From Variovorax paradoxus (lineage in GTDB: Bacteria; Pseudomonadota; Gammaproteobacteria; Burkholderiales; Burkholderiaceae_C), in the NCBI RefSeq assembly GCF_018614875.1, contig NZ_JAGGNW010000006.1:124001-188000 (forward strand): DNA of 64,000 nt. Reading direction: 5' to 3'. The notes under the pieces are model-generated. The model saw nothing but the letters and a program-made list of their open reading frames with translations, was not told the DNA's origin and did not search any database. Below, one piece after another: positions 20,376 to 31,187 of this stretch (the stretch's first letter is position 1; each line of letters starts with the position of its first letter). The translations under genes were made by a program, and so were the position numbers.

Positions 20376-22103
20376 TCAGCGCACCATCGGCAGCTTCAAC
20401 CCCTGCTTCTTGGCCGTGGCCACGGCAATGTCATAGCCCGCATCCGCATGGCGCATCACGCCGGTGGCCGGGTCGTTCCAGAGCACGCGTTCGATGCGCT
20501 TGGCGGCCGCGTCGGTGCCGTCGCACACGATCACCACGCCCGAGTGCTGCGAGTAGCCCATGCCCACGCCGCCGCCATGGTGCAGGCTGACCCAGGTGGC
20601 GCCGCCCGCGGTGTTGAGCAGCGCGTTGAGCAGCGGCCAGTCGCTCACCGCATCGGTGCCGTCCTTCATGGCTTCGGTCTCGCGGTTGGGGCTTGCGACC
20701 GAGCCGGTGTCGAGGTGGTCGCGGCCGATGACGATGGGCGCCTTGAGTTCGCCGTTCTTCACCATCTCGTTGAAGGCCAGTCCGGCGATGTGGCGCTCGC
20801 CCAGGCCGAGCCAGCAGATGCGTGCCGGCAGGCCCTGGAAGGCGATGCGCTCGCGCGCCATGTCGAGCCAGCGGTGCGTGTGGGTGTTCTCCGGGAACAG
20901 CTCCTTGATCTTGGCGTCGGTCTTGTAGATGTCTTCGGGGTCGCCCGAAAGCGCGACCCAGCGGAATGGGCCCTTGCCTTCGCAGAACAGCGGACGGATG
21001 TAGGCCGGCACGAAGCCGGGGAAGTCGAAGGCGTTTTTCACGCCCTCGTCGAACGCGACCTGGCGGATGTTGTTGCCGTAGTCGACCGTGGGGATGCCCA
21101 TGGCCTGGAAGTCGAGCATGGCCTGCACGTGCACGGCGCACGACTTCGCGGCCGCCTTCTTGAGCGCGTCGTGCTGCGAGGCGTCCTTCATCGCGGCCTG
21201 CCATTGCGGCACGGTCCAACCCGAAGGCAGGTAGCCGTTGATGAGGTCGTGCGCCGAGGTCTGGTCGGTCACGAGGTCGGGCTTGAGCCCGCCGGCCTTC
21301 GCGCGCTTCACCAGCGCGGGCAGGATGTCGGCCGCATTGCCGAGCAGCGCGATCGACACGGCTTCCTTCGCGTCGCAGTGCTGCTTGATGAGTTCGAGCG
21401 CGTGGTCGATGTCGCGCGCCTGCTTGTCGACGTAGCGCGTGCGCAGGCGGAAGTCGATGCTGCTCTGCTGGCACTCGATGTTGAGCGACACCGCGCCCGC
21501 CAGCGTGGCCGCGAGCGGCTGCGCACCGCCCATGCCGCCGAGGCCGGCCGTCAGGATCCACTTGCCCGCGAGGCTGTTGTTGTAGTGTTGCCGGCCGGCT
21601 TCGACAAAAGTCTCGAAGGTGCCCTGCACGATGCCCTGGCTGCCGATGTAGATCCAGCTGCCCGCGGTCATCTGGCCGTACATGAAGAGGCCCTGGCGGT
21701 CGAGCTCGTTGAAGTGCTCCCAGTTGGCCCACTTGGGCACGAGGTTGGAGTTGGCGAGCAGCACGCGCGGCGCGTTCTCGTGCGTCTTGAACACGCCGAC
21801 CGGCTTGCCCGACTGGATGAGCAGCGTCTCGTCGTCGTTGAGTTCCTTCAGCGACGCGAGGATCTGGTCGTAGCAGGCCCAGTTGCGCGCGGCGCGGCCG
21901 ATGCCGCCGTACACCACGAGGTCTTGCGGGCGCTCGGCCACCTCGGCGTCGAGGTTGTTCTGCAGCATGCGGAATGGGGCCTCGGTGAGCCAGCTCTTGC
22001 AGTTGAGCGTGCTGCCGCGCGGGGCGCGGATCACGCGCGTGGGGTCGTGGCGCGGGTCGGCGGCATCGGGGTTCTGCAGGGCGAATTTCTCGGGAGCGTT
22101 CAT
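20376..22103 (-). CDS. hutU: Urocanate hydratase
   Basis: A 575-aa protein, the usual length for urocanase. Near the N-terminus it has [20 protein letters not shown]. The NAD-binding region [12 protein letters not shown] is at about 175, the VDYGNNIRQ segment near 340, and the family's [19 protein letters not shown] block near 500. It adds water to urocanate to give imidazolonepropionate, using tightly bound NAD+. It follows hutH by 28 bases. Confidence 0.97.
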   Translation of the reverse strand: MNAPEKFALQNPDAADPRHDPTRVIRAPRGSTLNCKSWLTEAPFRMLQNNLDAEVAERPQDLVVYGGIGRAARNWACYDQILASLKELNDDETLLIQSGKPVGVFKTHENAPRVLLANSNLVPKWANWEHFNELDRQGLFMYGQMTAGSWIYIGSQGIVQGTFETFVEAGRQHYNNSLAGKWILTAGLGGMGGAQPLAATLAGAVSLNIECQQSSIDFRLRTRYVDKQARDIDHALELIKQHCDAKEAVSIALLGNAADILPALVKRAKAGGLKPDLVTDQTSAHDLINGYLPSGWTVPQWQAAMKDASQHDALKKAAAKSCAVHVQAMLDFQAMGIPTVDYGNNIRQVAFDEGVKNAFDFPGFVPAYIRPLFCEGKGPFRWVALSGDPEDIYKTDAKIKELFPENTHTHRWLDMARERIAFQGLPARICWLGLGERHIAGLAFNEMVKNGELKAPIVIGRDHLDTGSVASPNRETEAMKDGTDAVSDWPLLNALLNTAGGATWVSLHHGGGVGMGYSQHSGVVIVCDGTDAAAKRIERVLWNDPATGVMRHADAGYDIAVATAKKQGLKLPMVR

Positions 22104-22131
22104 GGCGTGGTTCTCCTTGTCGGTTGATGTT

Positions 22132-23685
22132 TTATGCGCGGCTGGGCAGGATGTCGAGCAGCGCGGCCGGCAGCTCGGCCTTCAGCGCCCACTGGCGCAT
22201 GGCTTCGATGTCGGGCGCGAGGTAGCGGTCGCGTTCGAGGAAGGCGACCTTCTGGCGGATGCTGGCAAATTCGGCTTCGACCAGCGGGGAGCTCTTGAGC
22301 CCGCGTTTGAGTTCAATACCTTGCGCGGCGGCCATCGCTTCGATGCCGACGACGACCGCGGTGTTGTTGACCATGTCGCCCAAGCGGCGTGCAGCGAAGG
22401 TCGCCATCGACACATGGTCTTCCTGGTTGGCCGAGGTCGGCAGGCTGTCGACACTCGCGGGATGCGCGAGCGACTTGTTCTCCGAGGCCAGCGCGGCGGC
22501 CGTGACCTGCGCAATCATGAAGCCGGAGTTGAGGCCGCCGTCGCGCACCAGGAACGGCGGCAGGCCCGAGAGGCCCGTGTCGAGCAGGAGCGCGATGCGG
22601 CGCTCGGCGATCGCGCCGACTTCGCTGACGGCCAGCGCGATGATGTCGGCGGCAAAGGCCACCGGCTCGGCGTGGAAGTTGCCGCCCGAGATCACTTCCC
22701 CGGTGTCGCAGAACACCAGCGGGTTGTCCGATGCGGCATTCGCTTCGATCACCAGCACGCGCGCGGCATGCGCGAGGTTGTCGAGGCAGGCGCCCATCAC
22801 CTGCGGAATGCAGCGCACCGAATACGGGTCCTGCACGCGGCCGCAGTCGGCATGCGACGGCACGATCTCGCTGCCTTCGAGCAGCGTTCGCACCGCGCCC
22901 GCCACCGCGATCTGTCCCGGTTGGCCGCGTGCGGCGTGGATGCGCGCATCGAAAGGCTTGATCGAACCCTGGATGGCTTCGAGCGACAGCGCGCCCGACA
23001 TCAACGCGGCGGCGAACACGTCCTCGGCGCCGAACAGGCCGGCGAGCGCGAGCGCGGTCGACACCTGCGTGCCGTTGAGCAGCGCCAGGCCTTCCTTGGG
23101 GCCGAGCACGAAGGGCTCGAGGCCGACGAGGCGCATGGCCTCGGCACCGCTGACCACGGCGCCGCCGGCCGTCGTCGCTTCGCCCTCGCCGATCAGCACG
23201 CAGGCCATGTGCGCAAGCGGCGCAAGATCGCCCGATGCGCCCACCGAGCCCTTGCACGGAATGCGCGGCATGACGCCCGCATTGAACAGCGCCAGCAGCG
23301 CATCGACCAGCGCGGGCCGCACGCCCGAATGGCCGCGCGCCAGGCTCACGGCCTTGGTCGCGAGCACCATGCGCACCACCGGCGCGGCCAGCGGCTCGCC
23401 CGTGCCCACGCTGTGCGAGAGCACAAGGTTGCGCTGCAGCTCGGCCAGATGGTCGTTGCCGATGCGCGTGCTTGCGAGCTTGCCGAAGCCGGTGTTGATG
23501 CCGTAGACCACCTGGTCGTTGTCGACGATGTGGCGCACCGCCGCTTCGGCACGCGCCATGCCCTCCTGCACCGAAGGGTCGAGCACCAGCCGCACGCCGC
23601 CGGCCTGGATGCGGCGGAGCATCGCGGGGTCCACCTTGCCGGGCGTGAGGGTCAGGGTGGTGTCGGTTTGATTGTGTGTTGGCAT
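22132..23685 (-). CDS. hutH: Histidine ammonia-lyase
   Basis: A 517-aa protein. The Ala-Ser-Gly triad that cyclises to the MIO prosthetic group is at residues 150-152 in [12 protein letters not shown], and [10 protein letters not shown] near 61 and the [10 protein letters not shown] segment are also intact. It removes ammonia from histidine to form urocanate, the first step of the pathway. A HutC-like box lies a few bases before its start codon, so this looks like the first gene of the repressed operon hutH-U-(transport)-D-I-F-G. Confidence 0.97.
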   Translation of the reverse strand: MPTHNQTDTTLTLTPGKVDPAMLRRIQAGGVRLVLDPSVQEGMARAEAAVRHIVDNDQVVYGINTGFGKLASTRIGNDHLAELQRNLVLSHSVGTGEPLAAPVVRMVLATKAVSLARGHSGVRPALVDALLALFNAGVMPRIPCKGSVGASGDLAPLAHMACVLIGEGEATTAGGAVVSGAEAMRLVGLEPFVLGPKEGLALLNGTQVSTALALAGLFGAEDVFAAALMSGALSLEAIQGSIKPFDARIHAARGQPGQIAVAGAVRTLLEGSEIVPSHADCGRVQDPYSVRCIPQVMGACLDNLAHAARVLVIEANAASDNPLVFCDTGEVISGGNFHAEPVAFAADIIALAVSEVGAIAERRIALLLDTGLSGLPPFLVRDGGLNSGFMIAQVTAAALASENKSLAHPASVDSLPTSANQEDHVSMATFAARRLGDMVNNTAVVVGIEAMAAAQGIELKRGLKSSPLVEAEFASIRQKVAFLERDRYLAPDIEAMRQWALKAELPAALLDILPSRA

Positions 23686-23690
23686 GTGAA

Positions 23691-23704
23691 CCTGTCTATA
23701 CAAG
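23691..23704 (-). promoter_or_regulatory. HutC-like operator before hutH
   Basis: On the minus strand this reads CTTGTATAGACAGG, matching the TGTATAGACA/TGTATATACA type of site bound by HutC (GntR family). It lies six bases before the hutH ATG. Two further copies of the pattern precede the ABC transporter operon at 27344-27357 and 27412-27424. Confidence 0.75.
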
Positions 23705-23743
23705 TGGTTGCGAGAGAAAACTGTCGGTTTCTCGGCGAAAAAA

Positions 23744-24481
23744 TCAGCCGAAGGACGGGTTGCCGTCCGCTCGGAAGCGGCTGCCCAGGCTGTAGCGCGA
23801 CGCCGGATGCAGGCAGCGCACCCAGGTGACCGGCGTGTTGCGCGTCCAGGTGCGGCGCGTGAGCAGCAGGCAAGGGTCGGTCGGTTCCATCGCGAGCCGG
23901 CCCGCCTGCTCCGCGGTGGGCAGCACGGCATCGACGACGTGCTCGATCTGGTCGAAGGGCACGTTGCGCACCAGGTACTCGCTGGGCGGCACGGCGGCGA
24001 AGTCTTGCTCGAGGTAGTCGGGCACGACCAGCGGATTGACGTAGCGCTCTTCGAGCTGCACCGGCGTGTCGTTCTCCAGGTGCAGGCAGACGCTGTGGAA
24101 CACCGAGGTGCCCGCGCGCATGTCGAGCCAGGCGGCCACGTCGGGCGAGGCGGCGACGCGTTCGACCGCGAGCATCTCGCAGCGGTAGTCGTGCCCGCGC
24201 TGGCGGATCTCGCTCGCGATGTTGGCGATCTGCAGCAGCGTGGACTGCGGCTTGTTCTCGGCCACGAAGCTGCCCACACCGGCCACCCGCACGATGCGGC
24301 CCTGCTCCATCAGCTCGCGCAGCGCGCGGTTCACCGTCATGCGCGAGATGCCGAACTGCGCGACCAGTTCGCTCTCGGACGGCAGGCGGTGGCCGGCCGG
24401 CCAGGTGCCGTCCTGGATCTTGCGAGAGATGTGATCCTTGACTTGCGCATAGAGCGCGAGGGACGGCAGGTCGCGTTTCAT
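23744..24481 (-). CDS. hutC: Histidine utilisation repressor, GntR family
   Basis: A 245-aa protein. The N-terminal GntR winged helix (about 1-75) has ALYAQVKDHISRKIQDGTWP and SESELVAQFGISRMTVNRAL; a UTRA ligand domain from about 90 ends with LLTRRTW and SRYSLGSRF. HutC represses hut genes and is released by urocanate. It is encoded just upstream of hutH. No HutC box is seen directly before hutC itself, so it may be read from the ABC operon promoter, which does carry boxes. Confidence 0.95.
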   Translation of the reverse strand: MKRDLPSLALYAQVKDHISRKIQDGTWPAGHRLPSESELVAQFGISRMTVNRALRELMEQGRIVRVAGVGSFVAENKPQSTLLQIANIASEIRQRGHDYRCEMLAVERVAASPDVAAWLDMRAGTSVFHSVCLHLENDTPVQLEERYVNPLVVPDYLEQDFAAVPPSEYLVRNVPFDQIEHVVDAVLPTAEQAGRLAMEPTDPCLLLTRRTWTRNTPVTWVRCLHPASRYSLGSRFRADGNPSFG

Positions 24482-24540
24482 GTCAGTTTTCCACCACGCT
24501 GGCACGTGACCCGCGACGCATGAAACCGACACGGCCCAGG

Positions 24541-24640
24541 CCAGGAACACCGCGGAACCGGCTTTGCCGGGCCGCTGGTGTTGCCCCCTGGAGGGGGGAG
24601 TCGAGCTACACGAAGTGAGCGAGGGACGGGGGTGGGTTTC
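24541..24640. repeat. GC-rich intergenic repeat, copy 2
   Basis: This gap between the ATPase gene and hutC holds GAACCGGCTTTGCCGGGCCG, a CCCCCTGGAGGGGGG hairpin, GAGCTACACG, GTGAGCGAGGGAC and GGGGGTGGG. Block order and several blocks match the element at 19318-19417. It is probably a dispersed REP-like repeat of this genome. Confidence 0.55.
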
Positions 24641-24643
24641 ATC

Positions 24644-25438
24644 CTAGTGCTCGGCCGCGGCCATCGATTCGGCGCGGATCTCTTCGGTCAGCTGCGCCTT
24701 GATGTCCATGAACTCCGGCGAGGTCTTGATGGTGTAGCTGCGCGGATGCGGAAAGTCGACCGCGATCTCGGTCTTGATGCGGCCCGGCCGCGCGCTGAAC
24801 ACCGCCACGCGGTTGGCCATGAAGATGGCCTCGTCGATGTCGTGCGTGACGAACAGCACCGTCTTGCGCGCCGACTCCCAGATGCCGAGCAGCAGCTCCT
24901 GCATCAGCACGCGGGTCTGGTTGTCGAGCGCGCCGAAGGGCTCGTCGAGCAGCAGCATCTTGGGGTCGTTGGCGAGCGCGCGCGCAATCGCGGTGCGCTG
25001 CTGCATGCCGCCCGAAAGCTGCTTCGGAAAGTGATGCTCGAAGCCGCGCAGGCCCACCTTGGCGATGAAGAACTCGCTGCGCTCTTTCTGATCGGCTTCG
25101 CTCATGCCGCGCTCGCGCAGGCCGAAGCGGATGTTCTGCGCCACCGTGAGCCATGGAAACAGCGTGTAGCTCTGGAACACCACGCCGCGGTCCGCGCCCG
25201 GGCCGTCGATGCGCTCGCCGTCGAGCAGCACCTGGCCGGTGGTCGGAAAGTCCAGCCCCGCGACGATGCGCAGCAGCGTCGACTTGCCGCAGCCCGAAGG
25301 GCCGAGGATGGTGACGAAGTCGTTTTCGCGCACTTCGAAGTCGATCGGCAGCAGCGCCTGCGTGCTCTGGCCCTTGGTGCCGGCAAAGACGCGCGACACG
25401 CCTTGAATGGAGAGTTGATTCTTCACAATGCGGCCCAT
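24644..25438 (-). CDS. ABC transporter ATP-binding protein (SsuB/TauB/NrtD type)
   Basis: A 264-aa protein. Walker A is GPSGCGKST near residue 45, the Q-loop is [11 protein letters not shown] near 85, the signature LSGGMQQR is near 145, and Walker B is [12 protein letters not shown]. It powers the permease encoded just upstream, whose end it overlaps by 16 bases. Its family imports nitrate, taurine, sulfonates, thiamine precursors and some aromatic or heterocyclic compounds. HutC boxes before the operon point to a histidine-related substrate. Confidence 0.93.
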   Translation of the reverse strand: MGRIVKNQLSIQGVSRVFAGTKGQSTQALLPIDFEVRENDFVTILGPSGCGKSTLLRIVAGLDFPTTGQVLLDGERIDGPGADRGVVFQSYTLFPWLTVAQNIRFGLRERGMSEADQKERSEFFIAKVGLRGFEHHFPKQLSGGMQQRTAIARALANDPKMLLLDEPFGALDNQTRVLMQELLLGIWESARKTVLFVTHDIDEAIFMANRVAVFSARPGRIKTEIAVDFPHPRSYTIKTSPEFMDIKAQLTEEIRAESMAAAEH

Positions 25439-26301
25439 GCGAACAGACGGCGGTTCAGTGCCTTGAAAGCGAAATCCGACACCAGCCCGATGACGCCGAT
25501 CACGATGATCCCGAAGATGATCTGCCCGGTGTTCAGCAACGCCTGGCTGTCGGTGATCATGTGGCCGATGCCCGACGAGGAGCCGATGAGCTCCGCCACG
25601 ATCACGTAGGTCCAGGCCCAGCCGAGGACGAGGCGCAGCGTTTCGGCGATGCCGGGCGCGGCGCCCGGAATGAGCACGCGCGCCACGATGCCGCGGCTGT
25701 TGGCGCCCAGCGTGTAGGCGGCCTCGACGAGGTCGCGCCGCGCGCCGCCCACCGTGACCGCCACCATCAGCACGATCTGGAAGAACGAGCCGATGAAGAT
25801 CACCAGCAGCTTCTGCATTTCGCCCAGGCCGGCCCACAGGATGAGCAACGGAATGAAGGCGGAGGCCGGCAGGTAGCGGCAGAACGAGACGAAGGGCTCG
25901 AAGAAAGCCTCCACGGCCTTCCACGTGCCCATGGCAATGCCCAACGGCACCGCCAGCACGGCGGCCAGCAGGAAGCCGCCGAACACGCGCCACACGGTCA
26001 TGCCCACGTCGCCGATGAAGCCGAACTCGGCGAACAGCATCCAGCCTTCCTTCAGCATGGTCACCGGGCTGGCAAGGAAGGTCGGCGGCACGAAGCCGCC
26101 GAGCGTGGCAATGGACCACACGAGCACGAAGGCCACGAAGAAGCCGAGGCCGAGCAGCACGCGGGCGCGCCCGCCGATGGGCTCGAGCGGCGCGAGCGAG
26201 CGGCGCCGCGCGGGCGCGGCGGCCTGGGGAGAGACGGCCGGAGCAGGTGCCGCCGCGCGCGGCGGCACCTGCGGCAGGGCCTTACTTGACGAAGCTTGCA
26301 T
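25423..26301 (-). CDS. ABC transporter permease (SsuC/TauC type)
   Basis: A 292-aa protein. A Pro/Ala-rich cytoplasmic N-terminus of about 45 residues is followed by six or so helices. The EAA coupling loop is AAYTLGANSRGIVARVLIPG near residue 195. It overlaps the binding-protein gene by 20 bases and the ATPase gene by 16, so the three form one tightly packed operon. Confidence 0.93.
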   Translation of the reverse strand: MQASSSKALPQVPPRAAAPAPAVSPQAAAPARRRSLAPLEPIGGRARVLLGLGFFVAFVLVWSIATLGGFVPPTFLASPVTMLKEGWMLFAEFGFIGDVGMTVWRVFGGFLLAAVLAVPLGIAMGTWKAVEAFFEPFVSFCRYLPASAFIPLLILWAGLGEMQKLLVIFIGSFFQIVLMVAVTVGGARRDLVEAAYTLGANSRGIVARVLIPGAAPGIAETLRLVLGWAWTYVIVAELIGSSSGIGHMITDSQALLNTGQIIFGIIVIGVIGLVSDFAFKALNRRLFAWAAL

Positions 26302-27250
26302 CGAAGGTGGCTGCGTAGTCTTCAGGCGCCTTGCGGATCACGCCGGCCTCCAGCAGGATGGGCGTGGCTTCCTTCATGAAGCTGGTGAGCTCGCCCGCGA
26401 AGAATTTCTGGTTGGCCGCCTTGTCCTGCCAGCGCAGGTAGGCCGACGACTTGGCGAACTGCTCGCCGCTCTGCTTCACGGCCGAGCCCATGAGTTCGTT
26501 GGCCTTGGCCGGATCGGCCTTGATCATGTCCAGCGCCTCGAAGTACGACTGCGTGAGCGCCTGCGCGGCCTTGGCGTTGGCCTTGAGCCAGGTGGGCGCG
26601 CAGCCCACGGTGTCCATCACCATCGGGTAGTCGAGCGTGGTGGCCAGGATCTTGCCGGCCGCGGGGTTGGCGCGCACGGTCGAAAGATAAGGCTCGTAGG
26701 TCATGGCGGCGTCGTTCTGGCCGGCCACGAAGGCTTGCGCCGCGGGTTGCGGCTCGAGCGAGACCACCTTCACGTCCTTCAGCGTCATACCGTTCTTGTT
26801 GAGCATCCAGGCCAGGCCGAAGTAGGGCGCGGTGCCGGGCGCGCTCACGCCGATGGCCTTGCCCTTGAGGTCGGCGAAGCTCTTCACGTCGTTGCGCACC
26901 GCGAGGCCGTCGGCGCCGTAGGACTTGTCCATCTGGAAGATCTGCACGATGGGCACGCCGTTGGCGTTCCAGGCCACGTGCGTTTCCACCGTGGTGGCCG
27001 CGCACTGGATGGCGCCCGCGGCCAGCGCCAGATGGCGGTCCTTCTGCGGAATCATCTTGAGTTCGACGTCCAGGCCGTTCTTCTTGAAGATGCCGGCCTT
27101 GTCGGCCAGCGAGAGCGGTGCGAAGCCGGTCCAGCCGGACATGCCGAGCGCGATCTTGGTTTCCTGCGCAGCGGCCGTTCCGGCCATGCCCGCTGCACAT
27201 GCGCCTGCTGCCAGCAGGGAGGCGAGTTTCACAACGACTGTCTTGACCAT
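26282..27250 (-). CDS. ABC transporter substrate-binding protein (NitT/TauT family)
   Basis: A 322-aa periplasmic protein. A signal peptide ends near GTAAAQ (residue 29), followed by KIALGMSGWTGFAPLSLADK, AGIFKKNGLDVELK and the SAPGTAPYFGLAWML region of the NMT1/SsuA fold. The HutC-type boxes 94-175 bases upstream suggest expression with histidine breakdown, so histidine, urocanate or a related imidazole is a reasonable guess at the ligand. The family itself does not prove it. Confidence 0.9.
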   Translation of the reverse strand: MVKTVVVKLASLLAAGACAAGMAGTAAAQETKIALGMSGWTGFAPLSLADKAGIFKKNGLDVELKMIPQKDRHLALAAGAIQCAATTVETHVAWNANGVPIVQIFQMDKSYGADGLAVRNDVKSFADLKGKAIGVSAPGTAPYFGLAWMLNKNGMTLKDVKVVSLEPQPAAQAFVAGQNDAAMTYEPYLSTVRANPAAGKILATTLDYPMVMDTVGCAPTWLKANAKAAQALTQSYFEALDMIKADPAKANELMGSAVKQSGEQFAKSSAYLRWQDKAANQKFFAGELTSFMKEATPILLEAGVIRKAPEDYAATFDASFVK

Positions 27251-27343
27251 GGGTACTCCTGGGTCTGTTTTCTGGGAAAAGGCTCGGCGACGCGCTTCCG
27301 CTCACGGGCTGCGCGCGCCTCGCATTGTTGCCAAGCGCCCCAA

Positions 27344-27357
27344 CTTGTATATACAGG
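27344..27357 (+). promoter_or_regulatory. HutC-like operator 1 before the ABC transporter operon
   Basis: CTTGTATATACAGG matches the box before hutH at 12 of 14 positions after strand correction and contains the palindrome TGTATATACA. It lies 94 bases upstream of the binding-protein start, within a 291-base gene-free region (27251-27541). Confidence 0.75.
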
Positions 27358-27411
27358 ATAACCCGGAAGGACCGTTTCGGTGCATTCCTTCAGGAAAAAT
27401 GCACCAGATTG

Positions 27412-27424
27412 CTGTCTATACAGG
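27412..27424 (+). promoter_or_regulatory. HutC-like operator 2 before the ABC transporter operon
   Basis: CTGTCTATACAGG is a near palindrome whose TGTCTATACA core is identical to the plus-strand core of the hutH box. It is 68 bases from operator 1, a spacing of roughly six to seven helical turns. Confidence 0.7.
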
Positions 27425-27541
27425 AAGGGTGGCGGGACGGGCTTAAAGATTGCAAACCTCGTGCCAATGACGACCGGCGATTACAAATCTAGAGCTGCGG
27501 CGAGTTGCTGAAAAAAGGGCGCTCGACTTGGGCGAATTCGC

Positions 27542-29080
27542 TCACTCCTCGCCTCCGGTGTGTCGTTGCAGCCATTGCTGGCCCCGGGTGGTCAGTCGGT
27601 AACGTTGTTTGCTGCTGCGAGGTTTGTCGGGCAGGGTCATTTCGACCATCCCTGCTTGAAGCGACGGCAACAAATAGGCCTTGCGAAAGTGCTCGCCATC
27701 CTTCAAGCCCAGTGCTTGCTGGAGCTGCTGCCGCGGCCATTCGCCCAGCAACGCCACAATGACACGCCCAACTTCCGGGGTGACTTCCGGGGTGACTTCC
27801 GGGGTGACTTCCGGGGTGACTTGCACCTTGGGATGCACCGGCAGCCGGACCACAAACGAAGTGCGTTCTTCGTCGCTCTCGAACACAGGGTGAGGCGAGC
27901 CATTGGCCGCCATCACCTTCAGGATCTTGGGAATGCCGGTGGCACGACCTTCGGTCAGGTCAAGCTCCTTCAGAAACTCGCCGATGCGCCGGTTGCGATA
28001 GCGCCGGCTCACGGCGCGCCCAGCCTGCAAATCCGCCAGTGCAATGGAACGGTCAGGGCCCGGAAAGCTCAGGACCACGAGTTCGTTGCGGTCGATGCGC
28101 ACCTCGATCGGCTCCCGCTCTTCATACGAGCGGTGGTACACCGCGTTGACCAAGGCCTCTTCGACCGCGGCATAAGGAAAGTTCCAGACTCTCTCAGCCT
28201 CGGCCCGCTGCGGGTGCTTGATGACTGTTTCCGCAAGGTAGTTGCGCCGGATGTAGTCGAGAGCCTCGCGCGTCATGCGGCCCAACGGGCCCTTGAAGCT
28301 CTTCTCGTCAAAACGATCGCCACCCGCCCCTTCGGGAAACCACAGCACGTCGATCTGCGTACCCTGAAAAAAGTGCTCGGGTGTTTCATTGAAGAACAGC
28401 AAGCCCACGTTCTTCGGCATCGGCGCTTCGGCGGGGCCGCCGATCACATTCATCTGGCGGCCCAGTGCCTCCAGCGGAAGGGAAGGCGCGTCATCGGCCA
28501 GATCGCTGCCGATCTCGTGCAGGAAGGCCTGCATCAGCGGTTGCGACAAATCGCTCGCGCGCGCCGACTGCTGGAACCGATCGTCGAACGGCACCTTGGC
28601 CGTGAGACTCAACAGTTCTTGCTCCACATCGCCCTTGGCCTCCACCGTGCTTGCGTAGCGGCGAATGTAGTAGTGCCAGGTCTTGTGTTTGGCGGTGACC
28701 GACGCCGGCACCTTGTAAGGCCGAGTCTGGCCGCCTGGCGCCCACAGCACGATGAGCTTGCGGCCCCCGACCACCTCGACGCTGAGCACTGGAAAGTAAG
28801 GCGGCTGGATCAGCTGGCAGTGGGCGAGCAGTTCCTGCTGGATCCTGTCGAGCTGATTGTCGGGCAGGCCCACCGGCGGAAAGGCTGGCAACCCATTGGC
28901 ATCGCAGTCCTGCCCGATCACCACATAGCCGCCACCCAGATTCGCGAAGTCGTTGGCAAACGCGCACACGGTGCGCAGGATCGCATCCGGGTTCCATCCG
29001 GCCTTGTATTCGATGCGCTCGCCCTCGACCGTCCGCTGGTGCAGCAGGTCCTCGAGGTTGATGGGGAGCTTGTTGGGCAT
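27542..29080 (-). CDS. Schlafen AlbA_2 domain / RecG-like ATP-binding protein
   Basis: A 512-aa protein. The N-terminal AlbA_2 domain (about 10-150) has EGERIEYKAGWNPDAIL and GGGYVVIGQD. A GHKL-like ATP-binding segment at about 270-390 has YAAVEEALVNAVYHRSYEER and FPGPDRS, then a TPEV repeat (about 421-436) and a C-terminal winged-helix-like region. The family is called putative transcriptional regulator or helicase-like, and members occur in stress and defence contexts. The gene looks richer in A and T than its neighbours and splits two conserved blocks, hinting at acquisition. The ATG at 29080 fits the family start. Confidence 0.8.
   Translation of the reverse strand: MPNKLPINLEDLLHQRTVEGERIEYKAGWNPDAILRTVCAFANDFANLGGGYVVIGQDCDANGLPAFPPVGLPDNQLDRIQQELLAHCQLIQPPYFPVLSVEVVGGRKLIVLWAPGGQTRPYKVPASVTAKHKTWHYYIRRYASTVEAKGDVEQELLSLTAKVPFDDRFQQSARASDLSQPLMQAFLHEIGSDLADDAPSLPLEALGRQMNVIGGPAEAPMPKNVGLLFFNETPEHFFQGTQIDVLWFPEGAGGDRFDEKSFKGPLGRMTREALDYIRRNYLAETVIKHPQRAEAERVWNFPYAAVEEALVNAVYHRSYEEREPIEVRIDRNELVVLSFPGPDRSIALADLQAGRAVSRRYRNRRIGEFLKELDLTEGRATGIPKILKVMAANGSPHPVFESDEERTSFVVRLPVHPKVQVTPEVTPEVTPEVTPEVGRVIVALLGEWPRQQLQQALGLKDGEHFRKAYLLPSLQAGMVEMTLPDKPRSSKQRYRLTTRGQQWLQRHTGGEE
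27771..27818. repeat. Four perfect 12-bp tandem repeats inside the AlbA_2 gene
   Basis: ACTTCCGGGGTG is repeated four times without error and encodes (minus strand) four copies of Thr-Pro-Glu-Val. The unit is a multiple of three, so copy-number change alters linker length without shifting the frame. Confidence 0.95.
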
Positions 29081-29272
29081 CGGCAGTGAATTTTCTTGGT
29101 AGCGCGGCAACTGGCCGATTCTCCACACTCCAAGACAGCATGGCGTGCTGACCGCGTGCGCATCGACAAGCGACAATCCAGCCTCCGAGGAGTAGTTGCA
29201 ATCTCAAGCCGAACCCGCACTGCTCCGACGCGAAACCTATCAATTTCATAGTGCCAGAACCGCTTGTTGCCT

Positions 29273-31177
<1,905 letters not shown>

Positions 31178-31187
31178 CTGGGCTCGC

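Noticed and set aside
23711..23736. GAGAAA...TTTCTC hairpin between hutC and hutH considered as a terminator of hutC
   Set aside because: The stem is A/T-rich and short and on the minus strand no T run follows it; too weak to call.
27771..27818. 12-bp tandem repeats considered as a CRISPR array or regulatory iteron
   Set aside because: There are no spacers and the repeat lies in frame inside a coding region, encoding Thr-Pro-Glu-Val.
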